A DNA stretch of 64,000 nt from Arcobacter sp. (GTDB lineage: Bacteria > Campylobacterota > Campylobacteria > Campylobacterales > Arcobacteraceae), in contig QKDL01000054.1 of the NCBI GenBank assembly GCA_003252105.1, forward strand, positions 1 through 64,000. The letters run 5' to 3'. Below are positions 34,898 to 44,731 of this stretch, one piece after another; position 1 is the first letter of the stretch, and every line of letters starts with the position of its first letter. The position numbers were made by a program, and so were the translations under genes. The notes beneath the pieces were generated by a model that had not been told where the DNA came from, did no database searches, and saw only the letters and a list, made by a program, of their open reading frames with translations.

Positions 34898-35413
34898 CTA
34901 TTCTTTAAATGAATACACTGCTAATTGAGAGATAACATCATCTAAAGCTCTTTTTGCTGCTATTTTTATAGCTTCAAATCTTTTTGTATCTGTTATTGTT
35001 GTTCCATTGTCTATAGAGAAGTCATAATCTGATTTAACTATAAAACTATTTGTATTTTCTGATTCTTTATTTTTATATTTTACTAAGATAGAAACAACAG
35101 CTTTATATAGCTTGTTGTATCCTAAAGAGTCATATTGTAACTCTAACATAGATACAGAATCAATTTTTAAATCCAAAATTGTATCAGCAGCTTCTTTAGT
35201 ATCTACAATTTGAGAATCAAGTCTGTGTACTATTAGTTCATTCATTACATCTTTGATTATTACTGAGTTTCTTGGATCTTTCAAACTAATATCCAAATTA
35301 ACAAATACTTTACCATTTAACTCTTTTTTTACATAATAATTAGATGGTTTGTATCCACAACCTGCAATAATAAAAAGCAGTAAAAAAGGAATTAACAATA
35401 CACTTTTTTTCAT
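34898..35413 (-). CDS. lptE: LptE-like LPS-assembly lipoprotein
   Basis: A 171-residue lipoprotein with lipobox IIAGC (Cys19) followed by GYKPSNYYVKKEL, the usual start of LptE proteins. The rest is alternating strands and helices ending in RFEAIKIAAKRALDDVISQLAVYS. LptE plugs LptD to deliver lipopolysaccharide to the outer leaflet. Identification rests on the N-terminus, size and its place between leuS and folC, which is conserved in Campylobacterota. Sequence conservation in this family is low. Confidence 0.78.
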   Translation of the reverse strand: MKKSVLLIPFLLLFIIAGCGYKPSNYYVKKELNGKVFVNLDISLKDPRNSVIIKDVMNELIVHRLDSQIVDTKEAADTILDLKIDSVSMLELQYDSLGYNKLYKAVVSILVKYKNKESENTNSFIVKSDYDFSIDNGTTITDTKRFEAIKIAAKRALDDVISQLAVYSFKE

Positions 35414-35414
35414 C

Positions 35415-37880
35415 TTATCCCTTTATAACCAAATTAACCAATTTATTTGGTACAACTATCTCTTTGATGATTTGTTTATCTTCAATCCATTTAGCAGCAA
35501 GCTCTTTTGCATTTGCTAAAATCTCATCTTTTGAAGCATCAGGTGAAACTTCTAATTCACATCTTTTTTTACCATTGATTGTTACAGCTAAAGTGATAGA
35601 ATCTAAAGCAAATACCTCATCTTTTATCTCAATATTATCTGTAAAATTCTCTTTTGCAAATAAATTATCTGCTAACTCCCAACATAAATGTGGAATAATA
35701 GGCTCTAAAATATTTGTAAGGATATAATACCCTTCTGCCCATACAAACTCATTTTCTTGAACTTGAAGTGCATTCATAGCTTCCATTGAAGCTGCAATTA
35801 GTGTATTAAAGGCATACGTTTTATTAAATACATCATTTGATTTTTGTAAAGCTTCATAAACTTTTCTTCTAGCCTCTTTTTCATCTTTATTAAGTGAAGA
35901 ATGGTCAATATTTTTAAAGTTTTTAGCCCCATTTTGTGTAACTTGACTAGCTCTTTCAGAAAATTTTCTAATAAATCTAAATGCTCCATCAACTGCACTA
36001 TCATTCCACTCTAACTCTTTTGTAGGAGGAGCAGCAAATAACATAAATAATCTAGCTGTATCTGCACCATATTTTTCTACAATTAAATCTGGGTCTACAA
36101 CATTTCCTTTAGATTTTGACATCTTAGCACCATCTTTTAAAACCATACCTTGAGTAAGTAATCTTTTAAATGGTTCTCTAGAATTCGTATATCCTAAATC
36201 ATTTAATACTTTTGTAAAAAATCTTGCATATAGAAGGTGTAAAATTGCATGTTCAATCCCACCAATATATTGGTCAACATCCATCCAATAATCACTATCA
36301 GTTTCAGATACACCCTCTTTTGTCCATTTTTTAGGATTTGTTGCATATCTTAAAAAATACCAAGATGATTGTACAAATGTATCAAGAGTATCTGTTTCTC
36401 TTGTAGCATCTTTTCCACATTTTGGACATTTGCAATGTTTCCATGTAGGGTGTTTATCTAAAGGATTCCCTTCCCCTGTAATCTCAACATCTTCTGGAAG
36501 AGCTATAGGAAGATTTTCTAATTTTTCAGGAACTAAACCACAATCGTCACAATGTACAAAAGGTATTGGAGCACCCCAATATCTTTGACGACTCACTCCC
36601 CAATCTCTTAGTTTAAAGTTTATCTTTTTTGTACCAAAAGAGTTTTGCTCAAAATGGTAGATAATAGCTTTTTTTGCTTTTGTATTAGGTAAGTTTGTAA
36701 ACCCTTCAGAGTTTACTAAAGTTCCCTCATCTGTATATGCTTCAGTCATTCTATCAATCAAGCCATCTGGACCTTGAATAACTTGTTTTAATGGTAATTC
36801 ATACTCTCTAGCAAACTCAAAATCTCTTTGGTCATGTGCTGGTACTGCCATAACTGCTCCACCACCATAAGAGCTTAATACAAAGTTTGCAACCCATACA
36901 GGGATTCTTTCAGCTGTAAGAGGATGGATAACCTCTATCTCTAAAGAAACACCCTCTTTTGGCATAATTGCTCTATCTCTTTCTGGAACTTTTTGCATAG
37001 CTTTTATTTTATTTAGTTTATTTTCATCTAAAAGCTTATTATCCACTAGATATTGTACTATTGGATGTTCTGGCGCAAGAGCAGAGTATGTAACTCCATA
37101 AATAGTATCTGGTCTTGTTGTAAATACTTTGTATGAAGAGAATCTTTTATCAAGTTTATATCTAGCCTCTTTTGTAAGTTCAAAAGTAAACTCTAAACCT
37201 TCACTTCTTCCTATCCAGTTTTCTTGCATAGTTAAAACTTGAGATGGCCATTGACCTTCTAATGTTTTTAAATCATCAAGTAACTCTTGAGCATATTTAG
37301 TGATACCTACATAATATCCAGGCATCTCTTTTTGTACAACAGGAGTATCACATCTCCAACAACACCCCTCTTCAACTTGCTCATTTGCTAATACTGTATG
37401 ACAAGGTTCACACCAGTTTACAGTTGTAGACTTTCTATATAAAAGTCCTTTTTCAAACATTTTGATAATAAACTCTTGTTCCCATCTTGTATAAAGTTCA
37501 TCTGATGTAGCAAACTCTCTTGTTGTAGAAAAAGACAAACCTAAAGCTTTTAGTTCATCTCTCATATAATCTATATTTTCATAAGTCCATTTTTTTGGAT
37601 GAAGTTTGTGTTTAATAGCAGCATTTTCTGCTGGCATACCAAAACTATCCCAACCAATTGGGTGTAATACATTGAAATTTGCTTTTCTAAAAAATCTAGC
37701 AAAAGCATCACCTAAACAGTAGTTTCTAACATGTCCCATGTGGATTCTACCACTTGGGTATGGAAACATACTTAAAATATATTTTTTCTCTTTTTCTGTG
37801 CTATCTTCTGGTTCAAAACTATCATTTTCAATCCAATATTTTTGCCATTTTGCTTCAATATCTTTTGGATTATATTCCAT
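35415..37880 (-). CDS. leuS: Leucyl-tRNA synthetase
   Basis: Charges tRNA-Leu; 821 residues, normal bacterial length. The HIGH-type motif is [10 protein letters not shown] at 41-50, zinc-type cysteines occur in CEPCHTV/CCWRC and CDDCG/CPKCG, the CP1 editing domain includes [12 protein letters not shown], and KMSKSKGN is present in the second half. It starts one base inside the preceding gene's stop and is followed one base later by lptE. Confidence 0.97.
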   Translation of the reverse strand: MEYNPKDIEAKWQKYWIENDSFEPEDSTEKEKKYILSMFPYPSGRIHMGHVRNYCLGDAFARFFRKANFNVLHPIGWDSFGMPAENAAIKHKLHPKKWTYENIDYMRDELKALGLSFSTTREFATSDELYTRWEQEFIIKMFEKGLLYRKSTTVNWCEPCHTVLANEQVEEGCCWRCDTPVVQKEMPGYYVGITKYAQELLDDLKTLEGQWPSQVLTMQENWIGRSEGLEFTFELTKEARYKLDKRFSSYKVFTTRPDTIYGVTYSALAPEHPIVQYLVDNKLLDENKLNKIKAMQKVPERDRAIMPKEGVSLEIEVIHPLTAERIPVWVANFVLSSYGGGAVMAVPAHDQRDFEFAREYELPLKQVIQGPDGLIDRMTEAYTDEGTLVNSEGFTNLPNTKAKKAIIYHFEQNSFGTKKINFKLRDWGVSRQRYWGAPIPFVHCDDCGLVPEKLENLPIALPEDVEITGEGNPLDKHPTWKHCKCPKCGKDATRETDTLDTFVQSSWYFLRYATNPKKWTKEGVSETDSDYWMDVDQYIGGIEHAILHLLYARFFTKVLNDLGYTNSREPFKRLLTQGMVLKDGAKMSKSKGNVVDPDLIVEKYGADTARLFMLFAAPPTKELEWNDSAVDGAFRFIRKFSERASQVTQNGAKNFKNIDHSSLNKDEKEARRKVYEALQKSNDVFNKTYAFNTLIAASMEAMNALQVQENEFVWAEGYYILTNILEPIIPHLCWELADNLFAKENFTDNIEIKDEVFALDSITLAVTINGKKRCELEVSPDASKDEILANAKELAAKWIEDKQIIKEIVVPNKLVNLVIKG

Positions 37881-38224
37881 TAATACTCTTCCTTATCTTG
37901 ACTTTTTGCACTCTCAATTAAAGCTAATGCAATTGAGAATATATTTGCTACAACTGCACCTATTGCAAGAGATGTAGCCATTGATTCATCTCCAATAAAA
38001 GTTAATACCATGAATGCAGGAATAAGATGTAAGTCTGCAACCAACGAACTAGCTAATAACTCAGCTGCTAAAAGATTTTTAACTCCAATTTTTAAAATTG
38101 TAGAAATCACATTAACCCCAGCTGCTAAAAAAAGAGCCACTGCATTTGGCTCATATAAAAACCCCGCTGTTGTTGTTAAAGACATAAGTGAAAAGAATAT
38201 GTATGTTACCTTACCCCAATCCAT
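37880..38224 (-). CDS. DUF6394 family membrane protein
   Basis: A 114-residue very hydrophobic protein with about three segments (8-40, 50-75, 82-106), rich in Ala, Leu and Ile. It matches the small DUF6394 family found in Campylobacterota; no function is known to me. It heads the leuS operon and overlaps leuS by one base, so its promoter also drives the nine-gene operon. Confidence 0.7.
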   Translation of the reverse strand: MDWGKVTYIFFSLMSLTTTAGFLYEPNAVALFLAAGVNVISTILKIGVKNLLAAELLASSLVADLHLIPAFMVLTFIGDESMATSLAIGAVVANIFSIALALIESAKSQDKEEY

Positions 38225-38304
38225 GATTATCCTTCTTTTATTGTATATTTAAGGGTAGATTTTATCTAAAATATACTAAAAAATCACTTTGAGGAAAACT
38301 TTTA

Positions 38305-38772
38305 TTATTCTCTGTTTTTGATAGTAACAATCAATTGGAAAACTAAATAAGTCATAAGAAGTTTAAAAAACAACTCCACAAAAAATACAATACCAAACTC
38401 CAAATCAAAGAAATGTAGAGGGTTTAGATTTTGAATAAGAAAGTTAAGTGTAAAATCGTTTGTAATAATAAAATAAAGCCCAACAGCACTAAAAAACATA
38501 AACTTCATAATAGTTCTTTTAGTACCATTAATAATGTTATAAATAAAAAAACCTACATAAGCTGTAACAAGTAAAGCAACAGCAACTTCAGTATAAATAG
38601 TATGAGGAATTGTTTCAGTAAGATTTTCCATTTTATCAGCATATACATACTCAATAATAGAAGCAACTAACTCAACAACAATCAACCAAAAAAGCAACAA
38701 CTGCCAGTTTGTAGAGTTTTGAGATGTGATTTTGTCAAAAGTGTATTTAAATTTTTTAATATTCTCTTTCAT
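38305..38772 (-). CDS. Membrane protein related to the C-terminal domain of the neighbouring pentapeptide protein
   Basis: A 155-residue protein with four hydrophobic segments. It aligns by eye with the C-terminal 150 residues of the 38876-40573 product: NWQLLLFWL against NWLLPLFWI, LYFIITNDFTLN against FYFLITNDLLLE, and TYLVFQLIVTIKN against AYLIYQLIISIRQ. It lacks the repeat domain. The frame is open for 24 more codons upstream, but GAGGGA precedes ATG 38772 by 5 nt, which I take as start. Function is unknown, possibly a partner subunit. Confidence 0.72.
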   Translation of the reverse strand: MKENIKKFKYTFDKITSQNSTNWQLLLFWLIVVELVASIIEYVYADKMENLTETIPHTIYTEVAVALLVTAYVGFFIYNIINGTKRTIMKFMFFSAVGLYFIITNDFTLNFLIQNLNPLHFFDLEFGIVFFVELFFKLLMTYLVFQLIVTIKNRE

Positions 38773-38875
38773 ATCGTCCCTCATAAAAAATAACTTTTGT
38801 ATTATAGATATTTTAACATTAAAATAGTAACAAAATAATGTCATTTTGTTTATTTTTTGTTATTTTTTATGTGTT

Positions 38876-40573
38876 TTATTTCCTTCTTGTGTTTTGGCGA
38901 ATTGAGATTATTAGTTGATAGATTAAATAGGCGATTGTTATTTTGAAAACTAATTGCACTCCATTTATATTATCACTATCATTCATAACTGAAAAAGGGT
39001 TAATTGCCTTTGCAGGTAATTCTAGTAATAAATCATTAGTTATTAAAAAGTAAAAACCAACTACTACGAATATAAAAGGTAAGGAATAATTCTTTAATTT
39101 CTTATTTTCTATAATATTATCAACTATAAAAGAAAAAGATAAAAATACTAAAATATATCCTATTATTTTTGATATTATAGGATAATAATTTGAGATACAT
39201 TTATCCAGAAAAAAATCTTGATATAAGCCATATCCACAACTTAATATAAGTATCCAAAATAATGGTAAAAGCCAATTTTGAGAATGTCCACTAGACCAAT
39301 CATGCAATTTAAATATAAGCTTTTCTTTGAAATTCTTTTTCCACGTTATCTCTTCATCATATTTTTTCATTTCTAAAGCATAAAATTTATTTGCTTCTAT
39401 TATGTTATTTTGTTGTTCAAATGAGTTTTTTATAATTCTAGCTGTTTCTCTATTATTTACTTTTAATTCCATATCTTTATGAATATCTAAAAAATTTGAT
39501 TCTCTTTTAAATATTGTATCTTTTAAGTCTAATCCATCATAAAAATATGCTTCTCTAAATATAGACAATTCTAGAAATTTAACATATTTAAACTCTACAA
39601 ATTTATTGAAATTTGTATCTGTAAATACTGTAATTCCTTCAAAATCTGCTTTAGTAAAATTAACTTTATTAAATACTGTATGTTGAAAATCTGCCAAATC
39701 TTTAAATGTGCTATTAAACAAATTAAAACTATTTGAAAATAAAATATTTTTTAATTTTACTTTTGATTTAAAAATCGAATTGATAAAAGATAAATTATTA
39801 ATTATGAATTGAGACTCAATTGATATAGTCTTATCAAATATACATCTATTAACTTCTATATTTTCTATTATCTTACTTTTATTATAAAATTTATCATATT
39901 TAAAAAGTTCTCTACCTAGTTTGAGACTATCCATCGTTATTACTTTAAACTCACAATTCCAAAATAAAATTAATAAATCAAATTTTTCATTTCCAGACCC
40001 ATTATGGTTATATTCATTAAAAGTACAACTATTATAATGTATTAAATTTTTACTTTTTATACCAAACCATATATTTGAAAACTCACACGAATAAAAAGAT
40101 ATTTCTATATTTGTAGAATCAATGAATAGTTTATTTATAGATTCTATTTCAAACTTACAAAAATTAAAACTTACATATTTAAGTTTTGAAAATATTTTTT
40201 TCAATTCACCTAAGTTTAAATCACATTTTATAATAAATGTAATGGATTCTTTTTCTATTTTTATTAGTTTATCTTTTAATTCATCAGAAATTATTTTTTC
40301 TAGTTCATCTATGTATAAAAATTCTTCATTAATATTTTCATCTAAAATATAATTTCTAATTTCTTTTTCTAACTCTTGCTCAAAATCTAAATTTTTAAAT
40401 TTTGAAAAAAAATCACTTTTATTCACTAATTCTATAAGCTGTTTATTATCCTTATTTGATTTTAAATCTATATAATTTTTATACTTAAATAGAAGTTCTT
40501 CAATCTTGATAGAATCTATAATAAAATCTATCAATATATCTGGTGTTAAGTCTCTATGATTTTTATTTAACAT
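38876..40573 (-). CDS. Pentapeptide-like repeat protein with C-terminal membrane domain
   Basis: A 565-residue protein. An Asp/Lys-rich N-terminus is followed by divergent pentapeptide-type repeats (about 150-380). The clearest run is DFQHTVFNKVNFTKADFEG ... FTDTNFNKFVEFKYVKF, in which F recurs every five residues. A helix containing RIIKNSFEQQNNIIEANKFYALEM and a four-segment membrane domain (about 435-560) follow. This layout occurs in many Campylobacterota membrane proteins without known function. The frame runs 43 codons further, but AGGAAAATT just before ATG 40573 decides the start. Confidence 0.75.
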   Translation of the reverse strand: MLNKNHRDLTPDILIDFIIDSIKIEELLFKYKNYIDLKSNKDNKQLIELVNKSDFFSKFKNLDFEQELEKEIRNYILDENINEEFLYIDELEKIISDELKDKLIKIEKESITFIIKCDLNLGELKKIFSKLKYVSFNFCKFEIESINKLFIDSTNIEISFYSCEFSNIWFGIKSKNLIHYNSCTFNEYNHNGSGNEKFDLLILFWNCEFKVITMDSLKLGRELFKYDKFYNKSKIIENIEVNRCIFDKTISIESQFIINNLSFINSIFKSKVKLKNILFSNSFNLFNSTFKDLADFQHTVFNKVNFTKADFEGITVFTDTNFNKFVEFKYVKFLELSIFREAYFYDGLDLKDTIFKRESNFLDIHKDMELKVNNRETARIIKNSFEQQNNIIEANKFYALEMKKYDEEITWKKNFKEKLIFKLHDWSSGHSQNWLLPLFWILILSCGYGLYQDFFLDKCISNYYPIISKIIGYILVFLSFSFIVDNIIENKKLKNYSLPFIFVVVGFYFLITNDLLLELPAKAINPFSVMNDSDNINGVQLVFKITIAYLIYQLIISIRQNTRRK

Positions 40574-40719
40574 AATTTTCCTAAATAAAATTAATAAAAA
40601 TATTATATTTAAAATATAATTTATTCTCTCTTGAATAATTAAGTAGACAAAAACTTCCTGATATAAATTGAGTATCACACTAATTAAAACAAAATGGTAC
40701 AAAAAAATGCAAAGGTCAA
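40574..40719. other. AT-rich spacer upstream of the pentapeptide-like gene
   Basis: No gene seen. It should hold the promoter of the leftward gene at 38876-40573; several TATAAT-like words occur near 40600-40620, but none can be chosen with confidence. Confidence 0.4.
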
Positions 40720-41280
40720 TTTCCCTTTTCCCGCATTTGAGAAGCCGAGTGTTTATTTATTGTTTCGGAAAAGTTTTGTAACTGTCTGAGCATAAGAAAT
40801 ATGCTGGGAGCATATTTTTATGTGAGTTTTACAAAACAGAAACAATAAATAATAAGCGAGGGAAGTTTCACCTTCGAAACCCGCGGGATAATTTCTTTGC
40901 TACTTTCTTTTTTACAAAAGAAAGTCGAGAAAACCAAGACGTACAGTAAAAGTTTATTTACATTCAAATGTTTTGATAATGGTTTTAACTGTATGCAGTT
41001 GTCTTGTAGAGCAAAGCTCTCCGCTTTCTCACTTTTTAGTTGTAAAAAGTAAGACAAAAAGCAACCAGACGGTTGGCGAAGCTAAAGTTCCCTCCAGCTT
41101 TCAAATAAGTTTTCTGACCTGCGGGACTCCTTCCTAAACGTGACATTCAGTCACCTTTATCCAGTCAAACATGTCCTCGGTCTTTTCCGAAAATTATTTA
41201 AAAACTTCCGGCTTCAACAAAGTCTGGACAAATACTCTAGCCACAAACTTTTTCTTAAAAATTGAATATCTCACAAATTT
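40720..41280. repeat. Hairpin-rich, GC-richer non-coding element of unknown type
   Basis: About 560 bp with no credible gene and visibly higher GC than its surroundings. Perfect stems include ACTTTCTTTT/AAAAGAAAGT (40902-40925), AGAGC/GCTCT (41008-41020), ACTTTTTA/TAAAAAGT (41031-41050), CAACC/GGTTG (41062-41075) and GTGAC/GTCAC (41140-41154). A much longer imperfect hairpin fills 40751-40853. The pattern suggests a dispersed repeat, a structured RNA, or a degenerate mobile-element remnant. I cannot name the family. Confidence 0.6.
40751..40853. repeat. Long imperfect hairpin of about 100 nt
   Basis: TTATTTATTGTTTC (40752 on) pairs with GAAACAATAAATAA (ending 40852), GTTTTGTAA with TTACAAAAC inside it, and CATAAGAAATATGCT (40791 on) with AGCATATTTTTATG around a GGG loop. 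All three stems stack as one continuous interrupted hairpin, on either strand. Confidence 0.7.
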
Positions 41281-41311
41281 AAAATCAAAAAATTTGTTTA
41301 AGAAGAATTTA

Positions 41312-41656
41312 CTAATGTAAAGATATCTTTACATCCTTTTCAATCAACCCCTTTACATAAGAATTCAAAGAAACACCCATTTTCAAAGCATTTCTTACAG
41401 CTGCTATATGTAGTTCACTTCCTGTTCTTACATTAAAAACACCCTTAAATGCTTTTTGTGGTTCACGTCCAAGTTTTTTGCATGTTTCAATATATTCATC
41501 AACTGCACTTTTAAAGTTGTTTTCTAATTCTAAGGCATTATTCGCTTCAAATGTCACTAAATCATTTATCATATCTAACTTACCAAAAAAACATTTATCT
41601 TCTTGAGAGTATTCTATTGTGCCAATATATCCATTGTATTCAATTGTATTTGACAT
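41312..41656 (-). CDS. hicB: HicB-family antitoxin
   Basis: A 114-residue antitoxin with the HicB-like beta fold (YIGTIEYSQEDKCFFGKLDMINDLVTFEAN, about 9-38) and a C-terminal ribbon-helix-helix segment (SELHIAAVRNALKMGVSLNSYVKGLIEK) for DNA binding and autoregulation. It starts at the base where hicA ends. The toxin-first order hicA-hicB is usual for this system. Confidence 0.88.
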   Translation of the reverse strand: MSNTIEYNGYIGTIEYSQEDKCFFGKLDMINDLVTFEANNALELENNFKSAVDEYIETCKKLGREPQKAFKGVFNVRTGSELHIAAVRNALKMGVSLNSYVKGLIEKDVKISLH

Positions 41657-41904
41657 TAGATAAGCTCCTTTAATTTATCTTGTATCTGTTTAACTATATA
41701 TACTTTTAAAATATCACTTGGATGTGGTTTATGTAAGTTTATCAATAAATCTTTTTCTTTATTGAAAAACTTCACAGCAGAACCTGCTCCCTCAATCTTT
41801 TTAAAACCTAAATAACTAAGTAAAGAAGTTAATTCTTTAAAAGTCAAATCATTTCTTGGTGGTTTTTCTAAAAACCTTATTAAAAGTTTATCTTTTTTAC
41901 TCAT
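41656..41904 (-). CDS. hicA: HicA-family toxin, variant active site
   Basis: An 82-residue toxin of the double-stranded RNA-binding-like HicA family, an mRNA interferase. The core reads FKELTSLLSYLGFKKIEGAGSAVKFFN ... INLHKPHPSDILKVYIVKQI. In common HicA proteins a GSHH-type motif carries the catalytic His; here it is G41-S42-A43, and His58 and His61 in LHKPHP are the only nearby candidates. This variant is seen in a recognised HicA subgroup, so it need not be inactive. No clear Shine-Dalgarno precedes the ATG. Confidence 0.85.
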   Translation of the reverse strand: MSKKDKLLIRFLEKPPRNDLTFKELTSLLSYLGFKKIEGAGSAVKFFNKEKDLLINLHKPHPSDILKVYIVKQIQDKLKELI

Positions 41905-42102
41905 GATTATGATACCATATTTTAGTTACAAATTCAATTTTATTTGTTGTATGTTTTCTAATAAAATTTTTACACATTTTACAACCCCTATATCAATTAT
42001 AGGATTTTAACTAGTTTTATTGATTTTGATTAAAATGATTTCATTTTGTAATATTTTTAATTATAATTTTTCACAAGAAAAAGTTTTTTTTATAAAAATA
42101 AA

Positions 42103-42133
42103 AAAAGGAGATAGCAAACTGCTATCTCCTTTT
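42103..42133 (-). terminator. Strong terminator of the yajC-secD-secF operon
   Basis: Perfect 13-bp stem AAAAGGAGATAGC (42103-42115) / GCTATCTCCTTTT (42121-42133) with a 5-nt loop and a following T-rich run on the minus strand. Confidence 0.88.
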
Positions 42134-42145
42134 ATAGATTAGATG

Positions 42146-42166
42146 ATAAGAAACTTTGTTTCTTAT
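42146..42166 (-). terminator. Second hairpin overlapping the secF stop
   Basis: Perfect 9-bp stem ATAAGAAAC / GTTTCTTAT with a TTT loop, containing the secF TAA (42163-42165). Together with the hairpin at 42103 it gives a tandem terminator. Confidence 0.6.
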
Positions 42167-43143
42167 ACAGTCCCTTGCTCATACATAGCTCTCATCTTAT
42201 CTTTCTCTTTTTGCTTCTTCATCTTCTCAGCTTCTTTAGCTCTAAAGCTTTGAATATTGAATTTTAATTGTACTAAGAAAGATGCTGCAATGAAGATAGA
42301 TGAATATGTACCTACAATTATACCTACAAGCATAGTAAAGGCAAATCCGTGGATAATCTCTCCACCAAAAGCAAAAAGTGTTACAACAACAAAGAATGTT
42401 GTCAATGATGTAAGTGTAGTTCTTGATAGTGTTCTACTTACTGATTCATTTGTGATTAGATTAAGTGCTGTTTCTTTTGATGTTTGAATCCCTTCTCTAA
42501 TCCTATCAAATACAATAATTGTATCGTTTAGTGAATATCCTAAGATTGTAAGAATTGCTGCTAAGATATCTAAGTTTACTTCCACATTAAATAAACTAAT
42601 TGCTCCCATAGCAATAGTAACATCGTGTGCTAATGCTAAGATTGATGCTACTGCAAATCTCCACTCAAATCTAAAAGATACATAGATTAGAATTACTATC
42701 AAAGAAAGTCCTAAAGCCATAAGACCTTTTTCTCTTAACTCTCCACCAACTTTAGGTCCAACCATATCTACCCGTCTAACCTCAAAGTTTCCAGTTGTAT
42801 CTAAGATTTTATGCATCTCATCACCAATATCTGTTGCTAAACCAGAAGATGTTCCTGTTATTCTTATAACTACTTCTTCAGGTGTACCAAATTCTGTTAT
42901 TGATGAGCCTTTATATTTTGTATCTGCTAATACTTCTCTAATTTTATCAATTGGCGCTTTTTGTTCATATTTTACTTGTACAATTGTACCACCTGCAAAG
43001 TCAATACCAAAGTTTAAACCCTTTGTAGTAAGTAAAATAATTGAAGCTATAACTAAAATAGCCGATAGACCCAAAAATGGGATTCTTTTTCCCATAAAAT
43101 CATAAATTTTATCGTTGCTAAAAATTTCCATATTAAATCCCAA
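42163..43143 (-). CDS. secF: Protein translocase subunit SecF
   Basis: A 326-residue membrane protein that, with SecD, uses the proton gradient to pull preproteins through SecYEG. It has six membrane segments, the first near 20-40. Motifs include FGIDFAGGTIVQVKY (about 46-60), EVRRVDMVGPKVGGELREKG and LDILAAILTILGYSLNDTIIVFDRIRE. It overlaps secD by 11 nt. Confidence 0.95.
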   Translation of the reverse strand: MGFNMEIFSNDKIYDFMGKRIPFLGLSAILVIASIILLTTKGLNFGIDFAGGTIVQVKYEQKAPIDKIREVLADTKYKGSSITEFGTPEEVVIRITGTSSGLATDIGDEMHKILDTTGNFEVRRVDMVGPKVGGELREKGLMALGLSLIVILIYVSFRFEWRFAVASILALAHDVTIAMGAISLFNVEVNLDILAAILTILGYSLNDTIIVFDRIREGIQTSKETALNLITNESVSRTLSRTTLTSLTTFFVVVTLFAFGGEIIHGFAFTMLVGIIVGTYSSIFIAASFLVQLKFNIQSFRAKEAEKMKKQKEKDKMRAMYEQGTV

Positions 43144-44695
43144 ACCATTTTTTTGTATTTTTATCTTTCATTATTTTAGGTAATATGGCTTCATACATAC
43201 CATGTGTTCCTAAAATAGCCGTTAACATTGAAGCTAAAATACCAATAGAGATAGTTACTGCAAATCCTTTAATTGGTCCTGTACCATACGCATAAAGAAT
43301 AACTGCTACAAGTAGCGTTGTGATATTTGCATCTAAAATTGCTCTCATTGCATTTGAATATCCATCTTCAATAGCTTTTGGTATAGATTTACCTGATCGT
43401 ATAAGCTCTCTAATTCTTTCACTAATAATTACGTTTGCATCAACTGCCATACCTACAGTAAGAACTATACCAGCCATACCAGGTAAGGTCAGTGTGGCTC
43501 CAAACATTGCCATAACTGAAATGATAATAAATATATTTGTAACAAGTGCAACATTTGCAATAACTCCAGCATTTCTATAATAAATAATCATAAAAATAAA
43601 TACTATTAGAAATCCAGAGATAAGTGCTATCATTGAAGCTTTAATTGAATCAGCTCCCAAACTAGGTCCCACACTTCTTTTTTCTAAAAGTTCAACTGAT
43701 GCTGGTAAAGCTCCACTTCTTAAAGCAATAGCTACATTTCCAGCTTCTGTAGTTGTAAATCCACCTGAAATTTGTCCACTTCCTCCACCAATTCTCTCTC
43801 TAATATTTGGTGCAGAGTAAACTTTTCCATCTAAAACAATAGCCAGTCTTTTACCTACATTTTTTCCAGTAAACTCTCCAAAAATTCTTGCTCCACTTGT
43901 ATTTAGTGTGAAGTTAATAATTGGTTGATTTGATTGGTCAAAAGCTACTTGGGCATCTATTACTTGACTACCATTTAAAATAGGAATCTCTTTTACAAGA
44001 TATTTTGTATTTGCATCTCTTGTATCTTCTAAAATAATATCACCATATTGTGCTGCTTGTACTTTTGACATTGCATATACTTGGTCTGCTCTTTCTTCAT
44101 CTACAGACATAAGTTCTAAGTTTGCAGGTTTAGAGATAAGTTCTCTTGCTGCTTTTTCATCTTCTTGAGTTTTGATACCTGGAAGTTCAACAACAATATC
44201 AGTATCACCTTGTCTTATAACTGTTGGTTCTGCAAGTCCAAATTGGTCAAGTCTATTTCTAATAGTCTCAACAGCTTGTGCTACTGATAAATCTTTTGTT
44301 CTTGAAATCTCTTCATTTGTAAGTTCAACTTTTAGATTTAATCCATCTTTAGATACTTTTAAACCTTTGATTTCATCTAACATTTTATCAACTTTTGGTA
44401 TTTCATCTTTATCTAATACTGAAAAGATTACGCTATTACTTTTGATAGCTAAACCATCTATTAATATATCTTCATCTTGAGCAAAATACTTAATTGAAGT
44501 AGCTATTGATTTGATTTTAGATGTAACTGCTTCATCAGTTTTCACACCTAAAAGCATATGTAATCCACCTTGCAAGTCAAGCCCAAGCGAGATTTTCTTT
44601 CCGCTTTCTGTTTGTAAAAAAGATGGAATTGAGAAAACAACTCCAAAAATTATACTCAACATAAATATAATCATTCTATAATTAAAGATTTTCAA
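43133..44695 (-). CDS. secD: Protein translocase subunit SecD
   Basis: A 520-residue membrane protein. The first helix is at about 7-25, followed by SLGLDLQGGLHMLLG, the large P1 periplasmic domain with AVETIRNRLDQFGLAEPTVIRQG, and five C-terminal helices. The motif GMAVDANVIISERIRE near 420 carries the conserved Asp of the RND-type proton relay. It pairs with secF and lies downstream of yajC behind a hairpin. Confidence 0.95.
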   Translation of the reverse strand: MKIFNYRMIIFMLSIIFGVVFSIPSFLQTESGKKISLGLDLQGGLHMLLGVKTDEAVTSKIKSIATSIKYFAQDEDILIDGLAIKSNSVIFSVLDKDEIPKVDKMLDEIKGLKVSKDGLNLKVELTNEEISRTKDLSVAQAVETIRNRLDQFGLAEPTVIRQGDTDIVVELPGIKTQEDEKAARELISKPANLELMSVDEERADQVYAMSKVQAAQYGDIILEDTRDANTKYLVKEIPILNGSQVIDAQVAFDQSNQPIINFTLNTSGARIFGEFTGKNVGKRLAIVLDGKVYSAPNIRERIGGGSGQISGGFTTTEAGNVAIALRSGALPASVELLEKRSVGPSLGADSIKASMIALISGFLIVFIFMIIYYRNAGVIANVALVTNIFIIISVMAMFGATLTLPGMAGIVLTVGMAVDANVIISERIRELIRSGKSIPKAIEDGYSNAMRAILDANITTLLVAVILYAYGTGPIKGFAVTISIGILASMLTAILGTHGMYEAILPKIMKDKNTKKWFGI

Positions 44696-44731
44696 TTTTG
44701 ATCCTTAAAGTCTTTGAGGTAAAACATAGAG

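Noticed and set aside
40751-40853. Possible intrinsic terminator
   Set aside because: It is too long, interrupted, and not close to a gene end on either strand, so I treat it as part of the structured element instead.
40818-41057. Open frame of 79 codons on the minus strand inside the hairpin-rich element
   Set aside because: It runs through several perfect hairpins, has Cys/Lys/Ser-rich low-complexity content, no Shine-Dalgarno and no recognisable domain. It is better seen as a by-product of the repeat.
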